Made by a program: the position numbers and the translations under genes. Shown one piece after another: positions 26,847 through 35,078 of a stretch of 64,000 nucleotides of DNA; the first letter of the stretch is position 1, and each line of letters begins with the position of its first letter. The DNA is from Streptomyces platensis (lineage in GTDB: Bacteria; Actinomycetota; Actinomycetes; Streptomycetales; Streptomycetaceae): NCBI RefSeq assembly GCF_008704855.1, contig NZ_CP023691.1:7068001-7132000 (forward strand), given 5' to 3'. Under the pieces are notes generated by a model. It was not told where the DNA came from, ran no database searches, and saw only the letters and a list, made by a program, of their open reading frames with translations.

Positions 26847-27069
26847 CGCCGGCCCCTTGCCGACAGTCTGTAGGGGTGGTGCCCGCGGTGGCGCGGGCCA
26901 TACGAGGTCGGACGTTCTCAGGAATTCCCTTGAAGGATGTGCGCAAATGAACTCCCGGCATGGCAGTGATCGATGAGAGCAGCGTGCAACGGTTGTCGGA
27001 TCTGCCTGATCCATTGCTCCGCAGGCGGCATGTCACGCGAGAAATCCGCGAGGGATCTATCGTCATGGT

Positions 27070-27318
27070 ATGAGCGTGTTCATCAAGCTGGTGGAGAACC
27101 GGCCCCCCAAGGAATACGCGGAGCTGGCCGCTGCAGATATCTCCTACGACGACATCACCGAAGGTGAGTCGGCCGCCACGTACGAGTACGACCTGCTTCC
27201 GAGCGGCGCATTGCGGATCCTCAGGGTGACCAAAGGCGAAGCCGCTGTCGTCGATTCGATCTACGCTCCGGGACTCTGGTTCCGTGTCGAGGGGCAGTGG
27301 CGCGGTAATACGGAATAG
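27070..27318 (+). CDS. Small hypothetical protein
   Basis: 82 residues from the ATG at 27070. It is acidic and probably globular (ADISYDDITEGESAATYEYD, then LLPSGALRILRVTKGE and YAPGLWFRVEGQW), with no membrane segment, cysteines or known motif. The text looks like a compact beta-rich fold. No operon partner is evident; it is divergent from the SpoIIE gene. Confidence 0.6.
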   Translation: MSVFIKLVENRPPKEYAELAAADISYDDITEGESAATYEYDLLPSGALRILRVTKGEAAVVDSIYAPGLWFRVEGQWRGNTE

Positions 27319-27526
27319 CAAGAACTCTGCCGGTCGCCGGGCGCTGTCGGCTGCTGAGTCCGGTCGTCGGTGCTTGAGGTCCGAGCAATGTGCTCATCCT
27401 TCGTGTCAGCCTACGGAATAACGTCGGAAACTACCTGCAGGTGTACCGTGGATTGTGGGTTGCGCACTCTCACGTGTTGCGCCTGAAAGGACGGCCCCGG
27501 CGGTTTCACCGGGGCCGTTTCGGGAT

Positions 27527-28075
27527 TCACGCCGAGCGTGCTGGCGCGGTCTCACGGGCGCCATGGCCGCCCTCGGAGTCCCAGACCGCTTCTCGGGCTT
27601 GGTCGGCTTCTGTCATGATCCGTTGGTATTCGGCCCTCTCCAGCAGATCACTCGCTGTGTGGCTGCGCAGCGGACCGGTAGCCGCGGTCATCAGCCACGC
27701 GGCGATGGCCGGATCCGTCTGCGGCGGAATCACCAGCAGGTCCCAGCGGCCGACGGTGTAGGAGAGCAACAACAGCTTGTGGGGGTCTTGCTCGGCCTTG
27801 AACCAGCCGACCCTCACCACATGCCCGTCAACGGGCACCTTCCGTGGGATGACCGGCCACAGGGTCGGGTTCACCGTGACATGGGTGATGCGCCCCCAAA
27901 GGGGATCCAGCACCGCGGTCAACGCAGGAAGTTCCGCCGCCAGGTCGCGGGAGCGGGGCCACCAGGCACCGTCCAGAAGAGCACCAGAGGTGTCCGTCGA
28001 GGCGAGCGCGAGACGCAGCGGCAGCGAAAAGGTCCGCTCCTCGACCGCCGGCATATACAGAATGGTCGCGGTCAT
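27527..28075 (-). CDS. DUF5994 family protein
   Basis: 182 residues from the ATG at 28075. The core GALLDGAWWPRSRDLAAELP, then LDPLWGRITHVTVNP and GHVVRVGWFKAEQDPHKLLL is a hallmark of the actinobacterial DUF5994 family, which often occurs near STAS/SpoIIE signalling genes. No catalytic residues are known. The C-terminal 40 residues (ASDLLERAEYQRIMTEADQA) form a charged helix beyond the core. The function is unknown. Confidence 0.8.
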   Translation of the reverse strand: MTATILYMPAVEERTFSLPLRLALASTDTSGALLDGAWWPRSRDLAAELPALTAVLDPLWGRITHVTVNPTLWPVIPRKVPVDGHVVRVGWFKAEQDPHKLLLLSYTVGRWDLLVIPPQTDPAIAAWLMTAATGPLRSHTASDLLERAEYQRIMTEADQAREAVWDSEGGHGARETAPARSA

Positions 28076-28608
28076 GACGCGGACCTGTCCCCGGGCCGGT
28101 GTGCACCGGCCCGGTGTTGTGAATCGCCGAGAACGACAGGAGCTTAGAAACTCTTATGCGAAATGTCCTCGGTAATTCCAGGGTACTCCCGGATACAGCC
28201 CGCCGGACGGTTTCGGGGTGACGGATATCAGAGCCTTCTGACGTCGCCCGCGCTCATCGGCATATGGTCTGTCGCAGGCTGCCGCTACAGGAATGCGGCA
28301 GTACGGAACGTGTTGCGAATCATGGGAATCGAGTCCCGGTCGCGGGTGTAGTAAAGCCTGTTTTGGCAGACTCGGCGGGAAGGGGCCCGAAGGTCGTCTC
28401 CGTCACGAGGAGGGCGTTGGACAGGTCGATCAGCCGCTGGACTTAGCTGCCGGCGTTCGCGTTCAGCAGGCGTCACCGTGTGACGCCTGCCTGTGACGCG
28501 ATCGGGGACTTTCCCGACCGGAGCCCGGGGCCGGCCAAGTGCGACCGAGCGCTCGACCTGGCCCGTGAGTGCTTCAGGTGGCTCGGCTGAGCGTGAGAGT
28601 TGGCCCGG
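28076..28608. other. Non-coding stretch upstream of the mini-transposon
   Basis: About 530 bases without a supported gene. A reverse-strand piece at about 28370-28445 reads QRLIDLSNALLVTETTFGPL and could be gene debris; it lacks start and context. The left end of the putative transposon begins at 28609. Confidence 0.45.
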
Positions 28609-28614
28609 TGTCCC

Positions 28615-28653
28615 GTCTCATGCGACCTTGCCTCCGTCTCATCCGACGTTGTC
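28615..28653 (+). repeat. Left-end iterons L1 and L2
   Basis: L1, GTCTCATGCGACCTTGCC at 28615-28632, and L2, GTCTCATCCGACGTTGTC at 28636-28653, match at 14 of 18 positions. Their starts are 21 bp apart, two helical turns, so bound proteins would sit on the same face of the DNA. Confidence 0.65.
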
Positions 28654-28812
28654 CGATTCGCCCATGGTGGGCCGTTGACGGGGTGTAACTGGACCGGTCT
28701 GATGGGATTCTCGTGATCAGCCGGAAGCGTGGAGCAGGCGATCGCCTTAGCTCGGTATGTCCAGTCCAGGATCGCTGGCGAAGGTGACACACAGCCGTGA
28801 GGGAGACGTGAC

Positions 28813-29349
28813 GTGGCTGTCCCATGGGGGCTCTTGATATCGACCGCAGGTGGCGTTGCCGCCACCATCGTGGGTGTCATCGCAGGCGGCATCGTCGGCC
28901 GCCGTAGTCAGAACCGGCAGTGGCTTCAGGAGTCGAGGACGGCCGCCTACGAGAAGTTCCTGCAGGCATTCGGCACCGTGGAGATGGAGCTCCGCCACGC
29001 GTTCCTCGACAAGCGCCGGCCTGCCGTCGTCTGGGAACCGTTCAACGCCGCGCTGCAATCGATGTGCCTGGTGGCAAGCCGGGAAGCCGTCACGGCGGCC
29101 GAGCAACTCTGCGACATCATCGAGGAGTTCACCATCCTCTTCCACGGCCGTCAGCCGACAGACCTCGAAGAGCTCCGGCCGATCCACAGCGGGTTGCACG
29201 AGGCGCACTTGAAGTTCGTCAACGCGGCTCGCCGCTCGCTCGATACGTCGCAGGAACACCTTGCCCGGACACTGGGCGGCCCGTCCCCATGGCACGGGGT
29301 CGAATCCTTCTATGCCCGAGGTGACGGACCCCCGGTGGGGAGTGAATAG
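28813..29349 (+). CDS. Membrane-anchored helical protein, cargo of the putative transposon
   Basis: 178 residues from a GTG at 28813 with GGGAG 7 bases upstream. One N-terminal membrane helix (GLLISTAGGVAATIVGVIAG) is followed by a basic stop (GRRSQNRQW) and a cytoplasmic, all-helical region of about 140 residues (QESRTAAYEKFLQAFGTVEM, then REAVTAAEQLCDIIEEFTIL and HEAHLKFVNAARRSLDTSQE). Similar one-helix proteins are common in Streptomyces and in defence or phage-related islands, but I cannot assign a function. It is the only gene between the inverted ends. Confidence 0.75.
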   Translation: MAVPWGLLISTAGGVAATIVGVIAGGIVGRRSQNRQWLQESRTAAYEKFLQAFGTVEMELRHAFLDKRRPAVVWEPFNAALQSMCLVASREAVTAAEQLCDIIEEFTILFHGRQPTDLEELRPIHSGLHEAHLKFVNAARRSLDTSQEHLARTLGGPSPWHGVESFYARGDGPPVGSE

Positions 29350-29441
29350 CAGAAGATTCAGCGTGGGCGCCGAAAGGCACCACCGGCGCCGCTGGCAGCT
29401 CGGTCTTTCCGCCGACGCACAGCAGTCGAAGACGACTGACC

Positions 29442-29577
29442 GACAACATCAAGTGCGACAGCTCTATGGAAGTGCTGCTGGGAGACAACATCAACTGAGA
29501 CTCGCCGAAGATCCGTCTCACCTGCCTTCGCCTCATCCCTGGTCACAGCCTCGGTCACCAGCAAGATCAAATGAGAC
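29442..29577 (-). repeat. Right-end iterons R3, R2 and R1
   Basis: Read on the reverse strand: R1 GTCTCATTTGATCTTGCT (29560-29577), R2 GTCTCAGTTGATGTTGTC (29484-29501) and R3 GTCGCACTTGATGTTGTC (29442-29459). R2 and R3 are 42 bp apart, twice the 21-bp spacing seen at the left end. All are opposite in orientation to L1 and L2. Confidence 0.65.
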
Positions 29578-29603
29578 GGGACGCCTGGCCCTCCGCAGGT
29601 TGG

Positions 29604-30080
29604 TCATGCGTCGGGGCGCGCGGAGATGGACAGCCAACCGGTGCAAGGCCGTCGTGGGCGGGGGCATCGTGTGAGGCGGGCGTGGATGGTCTTCCCCTGG
29701 CCGGGGCCGGGGGTGACGGTGATGTTGTCGGTGAGGCGGCGGATCATCTGCCATCCGAAGCCGCCGGTGCCGTCGTTGAGGTCGGGGGTACGTTCGCGCG
29801 GGGGCGCCGGGTTGAGGTCGCTGACGGTGACGTTCACCGCGTCGGTGGTGGCGCTGAGTTCGAGGATGTAGTGGCCGCCGCAGTGGCGCAGGGCGTTGGT
29901 GGCGAGTTCGGAGACCACCAGGGCCAGGGTTTCTGCGGTATGGGGGGTCAGGGCCGGGGCGAGGCTGTCGGCGAAAGCGCGGGCGACGTTGCGGGCGCGA
30001 GGGATGCCGGCGGGGCTGTCGTCTTCAAGGACGACAGGGGGCCTGGGGCCTGCCGTGCTGGTTGTCGTCGTGTCGTTCAT
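29604..30080 (-). CDS. ATP-binding anti-sigma-type kinase (HATPase_c_2)
   Basis: 158 residues from the ATG at 30080. It has the GHKL fold of RsbW/SpoIIAB-like proteins: N-box ETLALVVSELATNALRHC, then VNVTVSDLNP (G1 box region) and GTGGFGWQMIRRLTDN (G2). After a low-complexity N-terminus the length is typical. Streptomyces has many such proteins that bind sigma or STAS proteins and are opposed by SpoIIE phosphatases. Its last codons lie only 21 bp from the putative transposon edge, so the C-terminus may have been altered by insertion. Confidence 0.88.
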   Translation of the reverse strand: MNDTTTTSTAGPRPPVVLEDDSPAGIPRARNVARAFADSLAPALTPHTAETLALVVSELATNALRHCGGHYILELSATTDAVNVTVSDLNPAPPRERTPDLNDGTGGFGWQMIRRLTDNITVTPGPGQGKTIHARLTRCPRPRRPCTGWLSISARPDA

Positions 30081-30263
30081 GCGTTCACACCCCGCCGGGG
30101 TCGGTTGAACCGCCAGGCTCAGCGTGTGCCCGCTGGGCTGGTTCAGTTGTCTCCAGCTGGTGGACCTTCTTGCTGCCGCGTGACCGGACCGTCGGCCTCA
30201 ACCGACGAGGTGGGCACGGTCAGTCATCGGCCAGGGCCGACGCGACCCCGACCGTCCCACCCG

Positions 30264-31757
30264 TCACCGTGATTCCAAGCCACCAGGGCGCAAGGAGACC
30301 GTGGCAGGCTCCTCGGTGCCCGGCGCGGGTGTCGAGGGAGCCGCGGGCTTGGGGCTGCCGGGCAGGAAGAGCGCCACGCCGAGTGTGGTGGCCACCAGCA
30401 CGGCCGCCCCGACAACCAGGCTGATCCGCATCCCGGTCATGAAGTGGGCGGAGTCGGCGATCAGTGCACCGAGCAGGGCGACTCCGATCGCGCCGCCGAA
30501 CTGCCGGGCGGCGCTGAGTACTCCGGATGCGAGGCCGGCCCGCTCGTGCGGCACCGACTCCAGCATCGCCGACGTCAACGGCGGGATCGCGAGTCCGCCG
30601 CCGATGCCGAGCGGCACCAGCAGGGCCAGCAGCAAGGGAGTGGGGGTGTCCCGACGGACGAGGAGCAAACCCAGGATGCCGACCGTCTGGATGACCTGGC
30701 CGAGGATCAGCGGGAGGCGTGGCCCGTACCTGTTGGTCAGCTTGCCGGCGAGCAGGTTGACCAGGGTGGTGAAGGCCGTCATCGGAAGGAACATCAGTCC
30801 CGCGGTGAGCGCTGAGGCTCCGCGGTGCTCCTGGAAGAAGATCGTGAAGACGAAGACCAGGCCGTAGTAGCCGAAGTTCAGGGCGAGACCCGCGCTGGTG
30901 CAGACGGCCACCGAGGGAATGCGGAACAACGTCAGCGGTACGGCAGGATCGCTCTGCCGGGACTCGACCAGGAGGAACGCGGTTCCGGCGAGTACGGCGA
31001 CCAGGAAGCCGCAGATCGTCGTCGGGCTCGTCCACCCGCCCGACCCTCCGGTGATGACCGCGAACACCAGGGCCGCGAGGGCGAGTACGGCGGTGACCTG
31101 GCCGACCGGGTCCATCGGGGAGTGTCCTCGTGGGGAGCGGGGTGCCCGGAGCATGCCGACGAGTGCGAAGACGCCGACCGGCAGGTTCACGAAGAAGATC
31201 CACCGCCAGCCGAGCCCGGTGGTGAGCGCGCCGCCGACAACCGGGCCGGCCGCGACCGCCGCACCACCACCGGCGGTCCACAGTGCGATTGCGCGAGCGC
31301 GCTGGGCCGGGGAGTCGTACGCCTGGCGCACCAGGGCGAGCGAGGCAGGCATCATCACAGCGGCTCCGGCGCCCTGGATCGCCCGCGCAGCGATGAGCAC
31401 AGTGAGGTTGGGTGCCAGCCCGCACAGTGCGGACATCAGGGTGAAGACGGACAGCCCGATCGTGAAGGCGCGGCTCGCGCCGATACGGTCGGAGATGGTA
31501 CCGGCCGACAGGAGCAGGGCCGCGAAGAGCAGGGTGTACGCGGTGACCACCCACTGCAGTGCGGAGACCTGGCCGCCCCACTGCTGACCGATGCTCGGCA
31601 GGGCGACGTTGACCACGGTGGTGTCCAGCGTGATGACGAAGAAGGCCAGACAGGCAACCAGCACCGTGGACCGGAGACCCAGCCGGGGCCGGTTGCCGGT
31701 CGACTCGGGGCCGGACGGGGCGCTACCCCCCGCGTCGGCTGCAGTCTGCCCGCTCAC
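30264..31757 (-). CDS. MFS drug exporter, DHA2 (EmrB/QacA) type
   Basis: 497 residues from a GTG at 31757 with GGGAGGG 6 bases upstream. Fourteen membrane helices are expected. Family motifs include FFVITLDTTVVNVALPSIGQ (helix 1, motif D1), LSAGTISDRIGASRAF (motif A) and AARAIQGAGAAVMMPASLAL (motif B), with a motif-C-like TAGGGAAVAAGPVVGGALT in helix 5. Such proton antiporters export antibiotics or dyes. The start overlaps the stop of a 39-codon leader ORF by 4 bases (GTGA), suggesting translational coupling. It is transcribed in the same direction as the SDR gene upstream. Confidence 0.92.
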   Translation of the reverse strand: MSGQTAADAGGSAPSGPESTGNRPRLGLRSTVLVACLAFFVITLDTTVVNVALPSIGQQWGGQVSALQWVVTAYTLLFAALLLSAGTISDRIGASRAFTIGLSVFTLMSALCGLAPNLTVLIAARAIQGAGAAVMMPASLALVRQAYDSPAQRARAIALWTAGGGAAVAAGPVVGGALTTGLGWRWIFFVNLPVGVFALVGMLRAPRSPRGHSPMDPVGQVTAVLALAALVFAVITGGSGGWTSPTTICGFLVAVLAGTAFLLVESRQSDPAVPLTLFRIPSVAVCTSAGLALNFGYYGLVFVFTIFFQEHRGASALTAGLMFLPMTAFTTLVNLLAGKLTNRYGPRLPLILGQVIQTVGILGLLLVRRDTPTPLLLALLVPLGIGGGLAIPPLTSAMLESVPHERAGLASGVLSAARQFGGAIGVALLGALIADSAHFMTGMRISLVVGAAVLVATTLGVALFLPGSPKPAAPSTPAPGTEEPATVSLRPGGLESR

Positions 31758-31873
31758 AGCGTCCCTCCCAAGTGCGCAGGCGGCGACGTAAGGCAGTGGA
31801 CGTCACCTGTCGCTTCGGTCCCTTCACCGGGGAGTGCCACCCCCTCGTCACGTACGTCACCGTTGCGGTCCAT
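31754..31873 (-). CDS. 39-residue leader ORF translationally coupled to the MFS gene
   Basis: From the ATG at 31873, with a strong ribosome site (GGAAGGAAG, 4 bases upstream), the frame encodes MDRNGDVRDEGVALPGEG followed by TEATGDVHCLTSPPAHLGG and TL. The stop TGA overlaps the GTG of the exporter gene. The peptide is soluble and without a known family. The excellent start site and the overlap suggest it is translated and sets exporter translation. Confidence 0.55.
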   Translation of the reverse strand: MDRNGDVRDEGVALPGEGTEATGDVHCLTSPPAHLGGTL

Positions 31874-32151
31874 GGTTCTTCCTTCCAGGTCTTGCCGGTG
31901 CTCGGTGTGCTGCGAATCCCTCGCAGCCGGAACGGCCGGCGACTGAGTTACTTTCCACTCGTCTGCCACGCAGGGCAGTCGACGGGGCCGGCGGGGTACC
32001 GGCGGTGTGCGGATGCGGAGGCCGAGCCGCCCGGGAGTGTCACGCCCGGGGCTGCCACAGCTCCCGGCGAGACGGTCTCCCGGCAGGGGCTCTTCCCGGT
32101 CCCGCCTCAGCGTTCCGGGACACACCGCCAGGGCCTGACCGCCCGCTCCTC

Positions 32152-33045
32152 TCACTCCTCGTCGAAGTCGGTGCCCCGGCTGACCGCCTCCCAGGCGGCC
32201 GCCTCCTCGCCGGCGGACTTCAGCTGGGCGGCGATGGCGTCGGCGGCGTCGTTGCCGAGGGCCAGTCGCAGCGGGGTCTGCTCGGCGGCCAACGCGGTCA
32301 GGATCGCCGCGGCGGCCTTCTCGGGGTCCCCCGGCTGCTTGCCGTCGCTGTCCGGGAGCCCGGCGCGGACCGGGCCGACCGTCTCCTCGTACGCGCCCAG
32401 GGGCGCCGACTGCTGCAGCGCACCGCCGCCGGCGAACCCGGTCCGGAACGCCCCCGGCTCCACGACCAGCACCTTGATCCCGTGCGGGGCGACTTCCAGG
32501 GCCAGCGCCTCGGACAGCCCCTCCAGGGCGAACTTGGTGGCCGAGTAGGCGCCGACGCCGGGGAAGGAGAACCGGCCGCCCATGCTGCTCATCTGCACGA
32601 CGGCGCCCGAGCTCTGACGGCGCATGTGCGGGAGTACGGCGCGGGTGAGCGCGGCGGGGCCGAAGAAGTGCAGGTCCATCAGGTCGCGGAGTTCGCGGTC
32701 GGTGGTCTCCTCGACGGCGCCGATCTGTCCGCGGCCGGCGTTGTTGACCAGTACGTCGATCCGCCCGTACCAGAGGATCACTTCGGCGACGACGGCGGTG
32801 ATGCGGGCCGGGTCGGTGACGTCGAGGGCGACGGGGACGACGCGGCCGGGGTGCGCGGCGGCGAGTTCGTCGAGGGATTCGGGGCGGCGGACGGCGGCCA
32901 CCACGGTGTCACCGGCGGCGAGGGCCGCCCGCGTGATCGCCTGCCCGAAACCGGAGTTGGCGCCGGTGATCAGCCAGACCTTGCCGGTTGCGGAGCGGGT
33001 GGGGGCGGCGGCGGGGGCAGCACCGGTGCGGGCGTTGTCGCTCAT
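32152..33045 (-). CDS. Short-chain dehydrogenase/reductase
   Basis: 297 residues from the ATG at 33045 with GGAG 7 bases upstream. The classical SDR set is present: cofactor motif TGANSGFGQ after KVWLI, then VLVNNAGRG, catalytic Ser in VVQMSSMGG and YSATK (Tyr/Lys). Gly-Ala-Asn with Ala-Val-Arg-Arg after strand 2 suggests NADP(H) preference. It is divergent from a LysR gene 170 bp away, whose product probably controls it. The substrate is unknown. Confidence 0.9.
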   Translation of the reverse strand: MSDNARTGAAPAAAPTRSATGKVWLITGANSGFGQAITRAALAAGDTVVAAVRRPESLDELAAAHPGRVVPVALDVTDPARITAVVAEVILWYGRIDVLVNNAGRGQIGAVEETTDRELRDLMDLHFFGPAALTRAVLPHMRRQSSGAVVQMSSMGGRFSFPGVGAYSATKFALEGLSEALALEVAPHGIKVLVVEPGAFRTGFAGGGALQQSAPLGAYEETVGPVRAGLPDSDGKQPGDPEKAAAAILTALAAEQTPLRLALGNDAADAIAAQLKSAGEEAAAWEAVSRGTDFDEE

Positions 33046-33178
33046 GGGGATCTCCAGGGTGGTTCCGGAAGCCGACCGGGCGCCGGTCGGCGAACACGGC
33101 CGGGGCGGTGTCCCGGCGTGCGTCTCCATTACGGCTGCCGCCCGGCCCCGCCGTCCAAGACAGAGATCAACACGACCC

Positions 33179-33193
33179 ATAAAGAGCGTTTAT
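33179..33193. promoter_or_regulatory. LysR-type operator (T-N11-A palindrome)
   Basis: ATAAAGAGCGTTTAT is a 15-bp interrupted palindrome (ATAAA-N5-TTTAT) located 22 bp upstream of the LysR start, in the divergent promoter region with the SDR gene. It fits the LysR box rule and is AT-rich against the GC-rich background. Confidence 0.6.
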
Positions 33194-33215
33194 CGCCGCT
33201 GGTTATGATCTCCCC

Positions 33216-34163
33216 ATGGAGTTACGGCAGTTGAACTATCTCGTGGCCATCGCCGAGGAGGGGAACCTCGGCCGGGCGGCGGCGCGGCTGTACGTGAGCC
33301 AGCCGGCCTTGTCGTACGCGCTGCGGAAGCTGGAGGCGGAACTCGGCGTCGCCCTCTTCGAGCGGCACCCCGGCGGCGTGCACCAAACCTCTGCCGGGCG
33401 CGATGTGGTGGCCGAGGCGCGCCGGACCGTACGCCAGGCGGACCGTGTCGTCGCCGCGGCGGAACGCCACCGGTGCCAGGAGATGGCAGTGCTCCGGGTC
33501 GGCTTCGAGGCAAGCGGGGCGGGCGAGTTGACCACCCGGGCCAGGGCCGAGTTCGCCCGCCGCAATCCGGACGTCCGGGTGGAACCGAAGCGCTTCGACT
33601 GGGGCCAGGAGGCGGCCGCCCTGCGCGACGGCCGGGTGGACGTCGCCTTCGTCTGGCTGCCCGCCGATCTCGCCGACCTGCACGCCGAGGTGGTCCACAC
33701 CGAACCCCGGGTCGTCGGCCTGCCCGTCGGGCACCCGCTGGCGGGGCGTAAGGGCATAGGCATCCTGGACGTCAAGGACGAGCCGCTGCTGTGGACGGAG
33801 CGGGCGCCACGCGACTGGGTCGACTGGTGGGCGGTGAACCCCAGACCGGACGGCTCCGCACCGCGCTGGGGCCCGAAGAACGACAACGTCGAGGAGATGC
33901 TGGAGCAGGTCGCCGAGGGCGCCGCGGTCTGCTTCGCCCCGGCGAGCATGGCCCTGTACTACGCCCGCCCCGACATGTCCTGGGTCCCGCTCACCGACGT
34001 CGAACCCCTGAGGGTCGCCCTGGCCTGGTACGACGGCGCGAGCAGCCCCCTCGTACGGGGTTTCGCCGAGGTGGTACGCGAACTCGCTGCCGCTCTGCGG
34101 GAGGACGGGGCTGGCAGGTCGGACGGAGAAAGCGCGGACGGCGCAGGTCCGGCCCCGGGATGA
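33216..34163 (+). CDS. LysR family transcriptional regulator
   Basis: 315 residues from the ATG at 33216. The DNA-binding domain (ELRQLNYLVAIAEEGNLGRA, then LYVSQPALSYALRKLEAELG and LFERHPGG) is followed by a substrate-binding domain (VLRVGFEASGAGELTTRARA, then DVAFVWLPADLADLHAEVVH). There is a polar 20-residue tail. It lies head to head with the SDR gene, with the ATAAA-N5-TTTAT operator between them. Confidence 0.92.
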   Translation: MELRQLNYLVAIAEEGNLGRAAARLYVSQPALSYALRKLEAELGVALFERHPGGVHQTSAGRDVVAEARRTVRQADRVVAAAERHRCQEMAVLRVGFEASGAGELTTRARAEFARRNPDVRVEPKRFDWGQEAAALRDGRVDVAFVWLPADLADLHAEVVHTEPRVVGLPVGHPLAGRKGIGILDVKDEPLLWTERAPRDWVDWWAVNPRPDGSAPRWGPKNDNVEEMLEQVAEGAAVCFAPASMALYYARPDMSWVPLTDVEPLRVALAWYDGASSPLVRGFAEVVRELAAALREDGAGRSDGESADGAGPAPG

Positions 34164-34230
34164 GGGCGGGCGGTGAAAGTCAACTCTCGCTGCTCGGCGG
34201 CACCTTGGGCACCTTGCCGTGGAACTTCGG

Positions 34231-34735
34231 TCAGTACGCCGCCACCTCAGCGAGCAGCAGCTTGTGCGCCGGCGCCTTGCCCATCCCCCACGCCCCCCGT
34301 ACGGATAGGTCCGGCCCGGACTCACCGAACATGTAGCCACGCTCCGTCCCGCCTCCAACTGGGCGCACCACTTGGGCGGGTGGGCCAGCAGTTCGCTGTG
34401 GGTGGGGGCCGGTTTCTCGCGAGCGCGGTCCCGTCGCCGCGGCGAACACCGCATGCGTCCCGCACTCCACCAACGCCGCGACCCTCACCTGCGGATACGC
34501 GCTCCGCTGCTGCCCACGGCCCGATCCCGGACGGCCGAAGAACTCACCGTTGTCGCAGGTGTCGGGGACATCGACGACGGTGCCGTCCACCGCTACCAGC
34601 CGCCACCGGCGATACCAGGCACCAGGCGTCTCCCGTACCGCCACCGGCCGGCAGACACGCTCGAACAGCACCAATCGGGGGAGCGAGCGAGGAACTCGCG
34701 CAGCATCTACAGAGCTTGTCTGTCAACGCCGGTCA
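34231..34735 (-). pseudogene. IS4-type transposase fragment
   Basis: The reverse strand encodes part of an IS4-family (DDE_Tnp_1) transposase: VLFERVCRPVAVRETPGAWY, then RRWRLVAVDGTVVDVPDT (the first catalytic Asp region) and NGEFFGRPGSGRGQQRSAYP. The C-terminal half, with the other catalytic residues, is scrambled or missing. It sits between the LysR gene and the IS110 element, another sign of layered insertions. Confidence 0.65.
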
Positions 34736-34986
34736 TGAGTGAACGGGGAGTCGACTCATCGTCAGTCTGTCGAGGCCAGGTTGAGCACTGGTTCGGACGA
34801 AGCCTCCCGGGAATGGTCGGGAGATGCGGTTGTGCCGGGGGCAGTGGGACGGTTGTGCAGCACCGTTCTGGACGGGGGTCTGACTCATGAGATATATGAC
34901 CGAAGTGTCTAGTCACGGGCATGTCGACTGCCGTTGCGCAATGGTGCCTGCTGTCACCGAGGCACAGGGCGTGTCCCCATAGGGGC

Positions 34987-35078
34987 CTTGCCATCGATCA
35001 GGCGCCATCACAGTCCAGACCGCCCATCCAGGCAGGTGCCAGCCATCCAGCACGTCACCACGCGGGAGGCGAACCGCC
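34987..35078 (+). other. IS110 left-end non-coding segment, candidate bridge-RNA locus
   Basis: About 92 bases lie between the left ATAGGGGC and the transposase start. In characterised IS110 relatives (for example IS621) the non-coding left end encodes the bridge RNA that pairs with donor and target DNA. The segment contains complementary words such as GCCAGCC/GGC and CCATCCAGG repeats, but I cannot fold it by hand. The assignment is by position only. Confidence 0.25.

Larger units (their letters stand above)
28609..29583. mobile_element. Putative non-autonomous transposon with multi-site ends and one cargo gene
   Basis: The left edge reads TGTCCCGTCTCATGCGACC, and the reverse complement of the right edge reads CGTCCCGTCTCATTTGATC; over 31 bases around the edges 25 match. 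Inside each end, copies of an 18-bp motif recur, two on the left (28615 and 28636, 21 bp apart) and three on the right (29442, 29484, 29560), all pointing toward the centre. CCCGG (28604-28608) and CCTGG (29584-29588) could be a decayed 5-bp target duplication. Several transposase sites per end and a TGT start are typical of Tn7-, Tn5053- and Mu-type elements. No transposase is encoded; the only gene is the 178-residue ORF at 28813. Confidence 0.55.

Noticed and set aside
28318..28345. tRNA-like T-arm text (GGAATCGAGTCCC)
   Set aside because: The loop does not match TTCGANT and no anticodon or acceptor arm fits around it.
29350..29583. Possible small RNA or gene in the right end of the putative transposon
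   Set aside because: The repeats are better explained as transposase sites; no promoter or terminator is visible.
30300..31946. Forward frames opposite the MFS exporter
   Set aside because: They are shadows of a clear membrane protein gene on the reverse strand.
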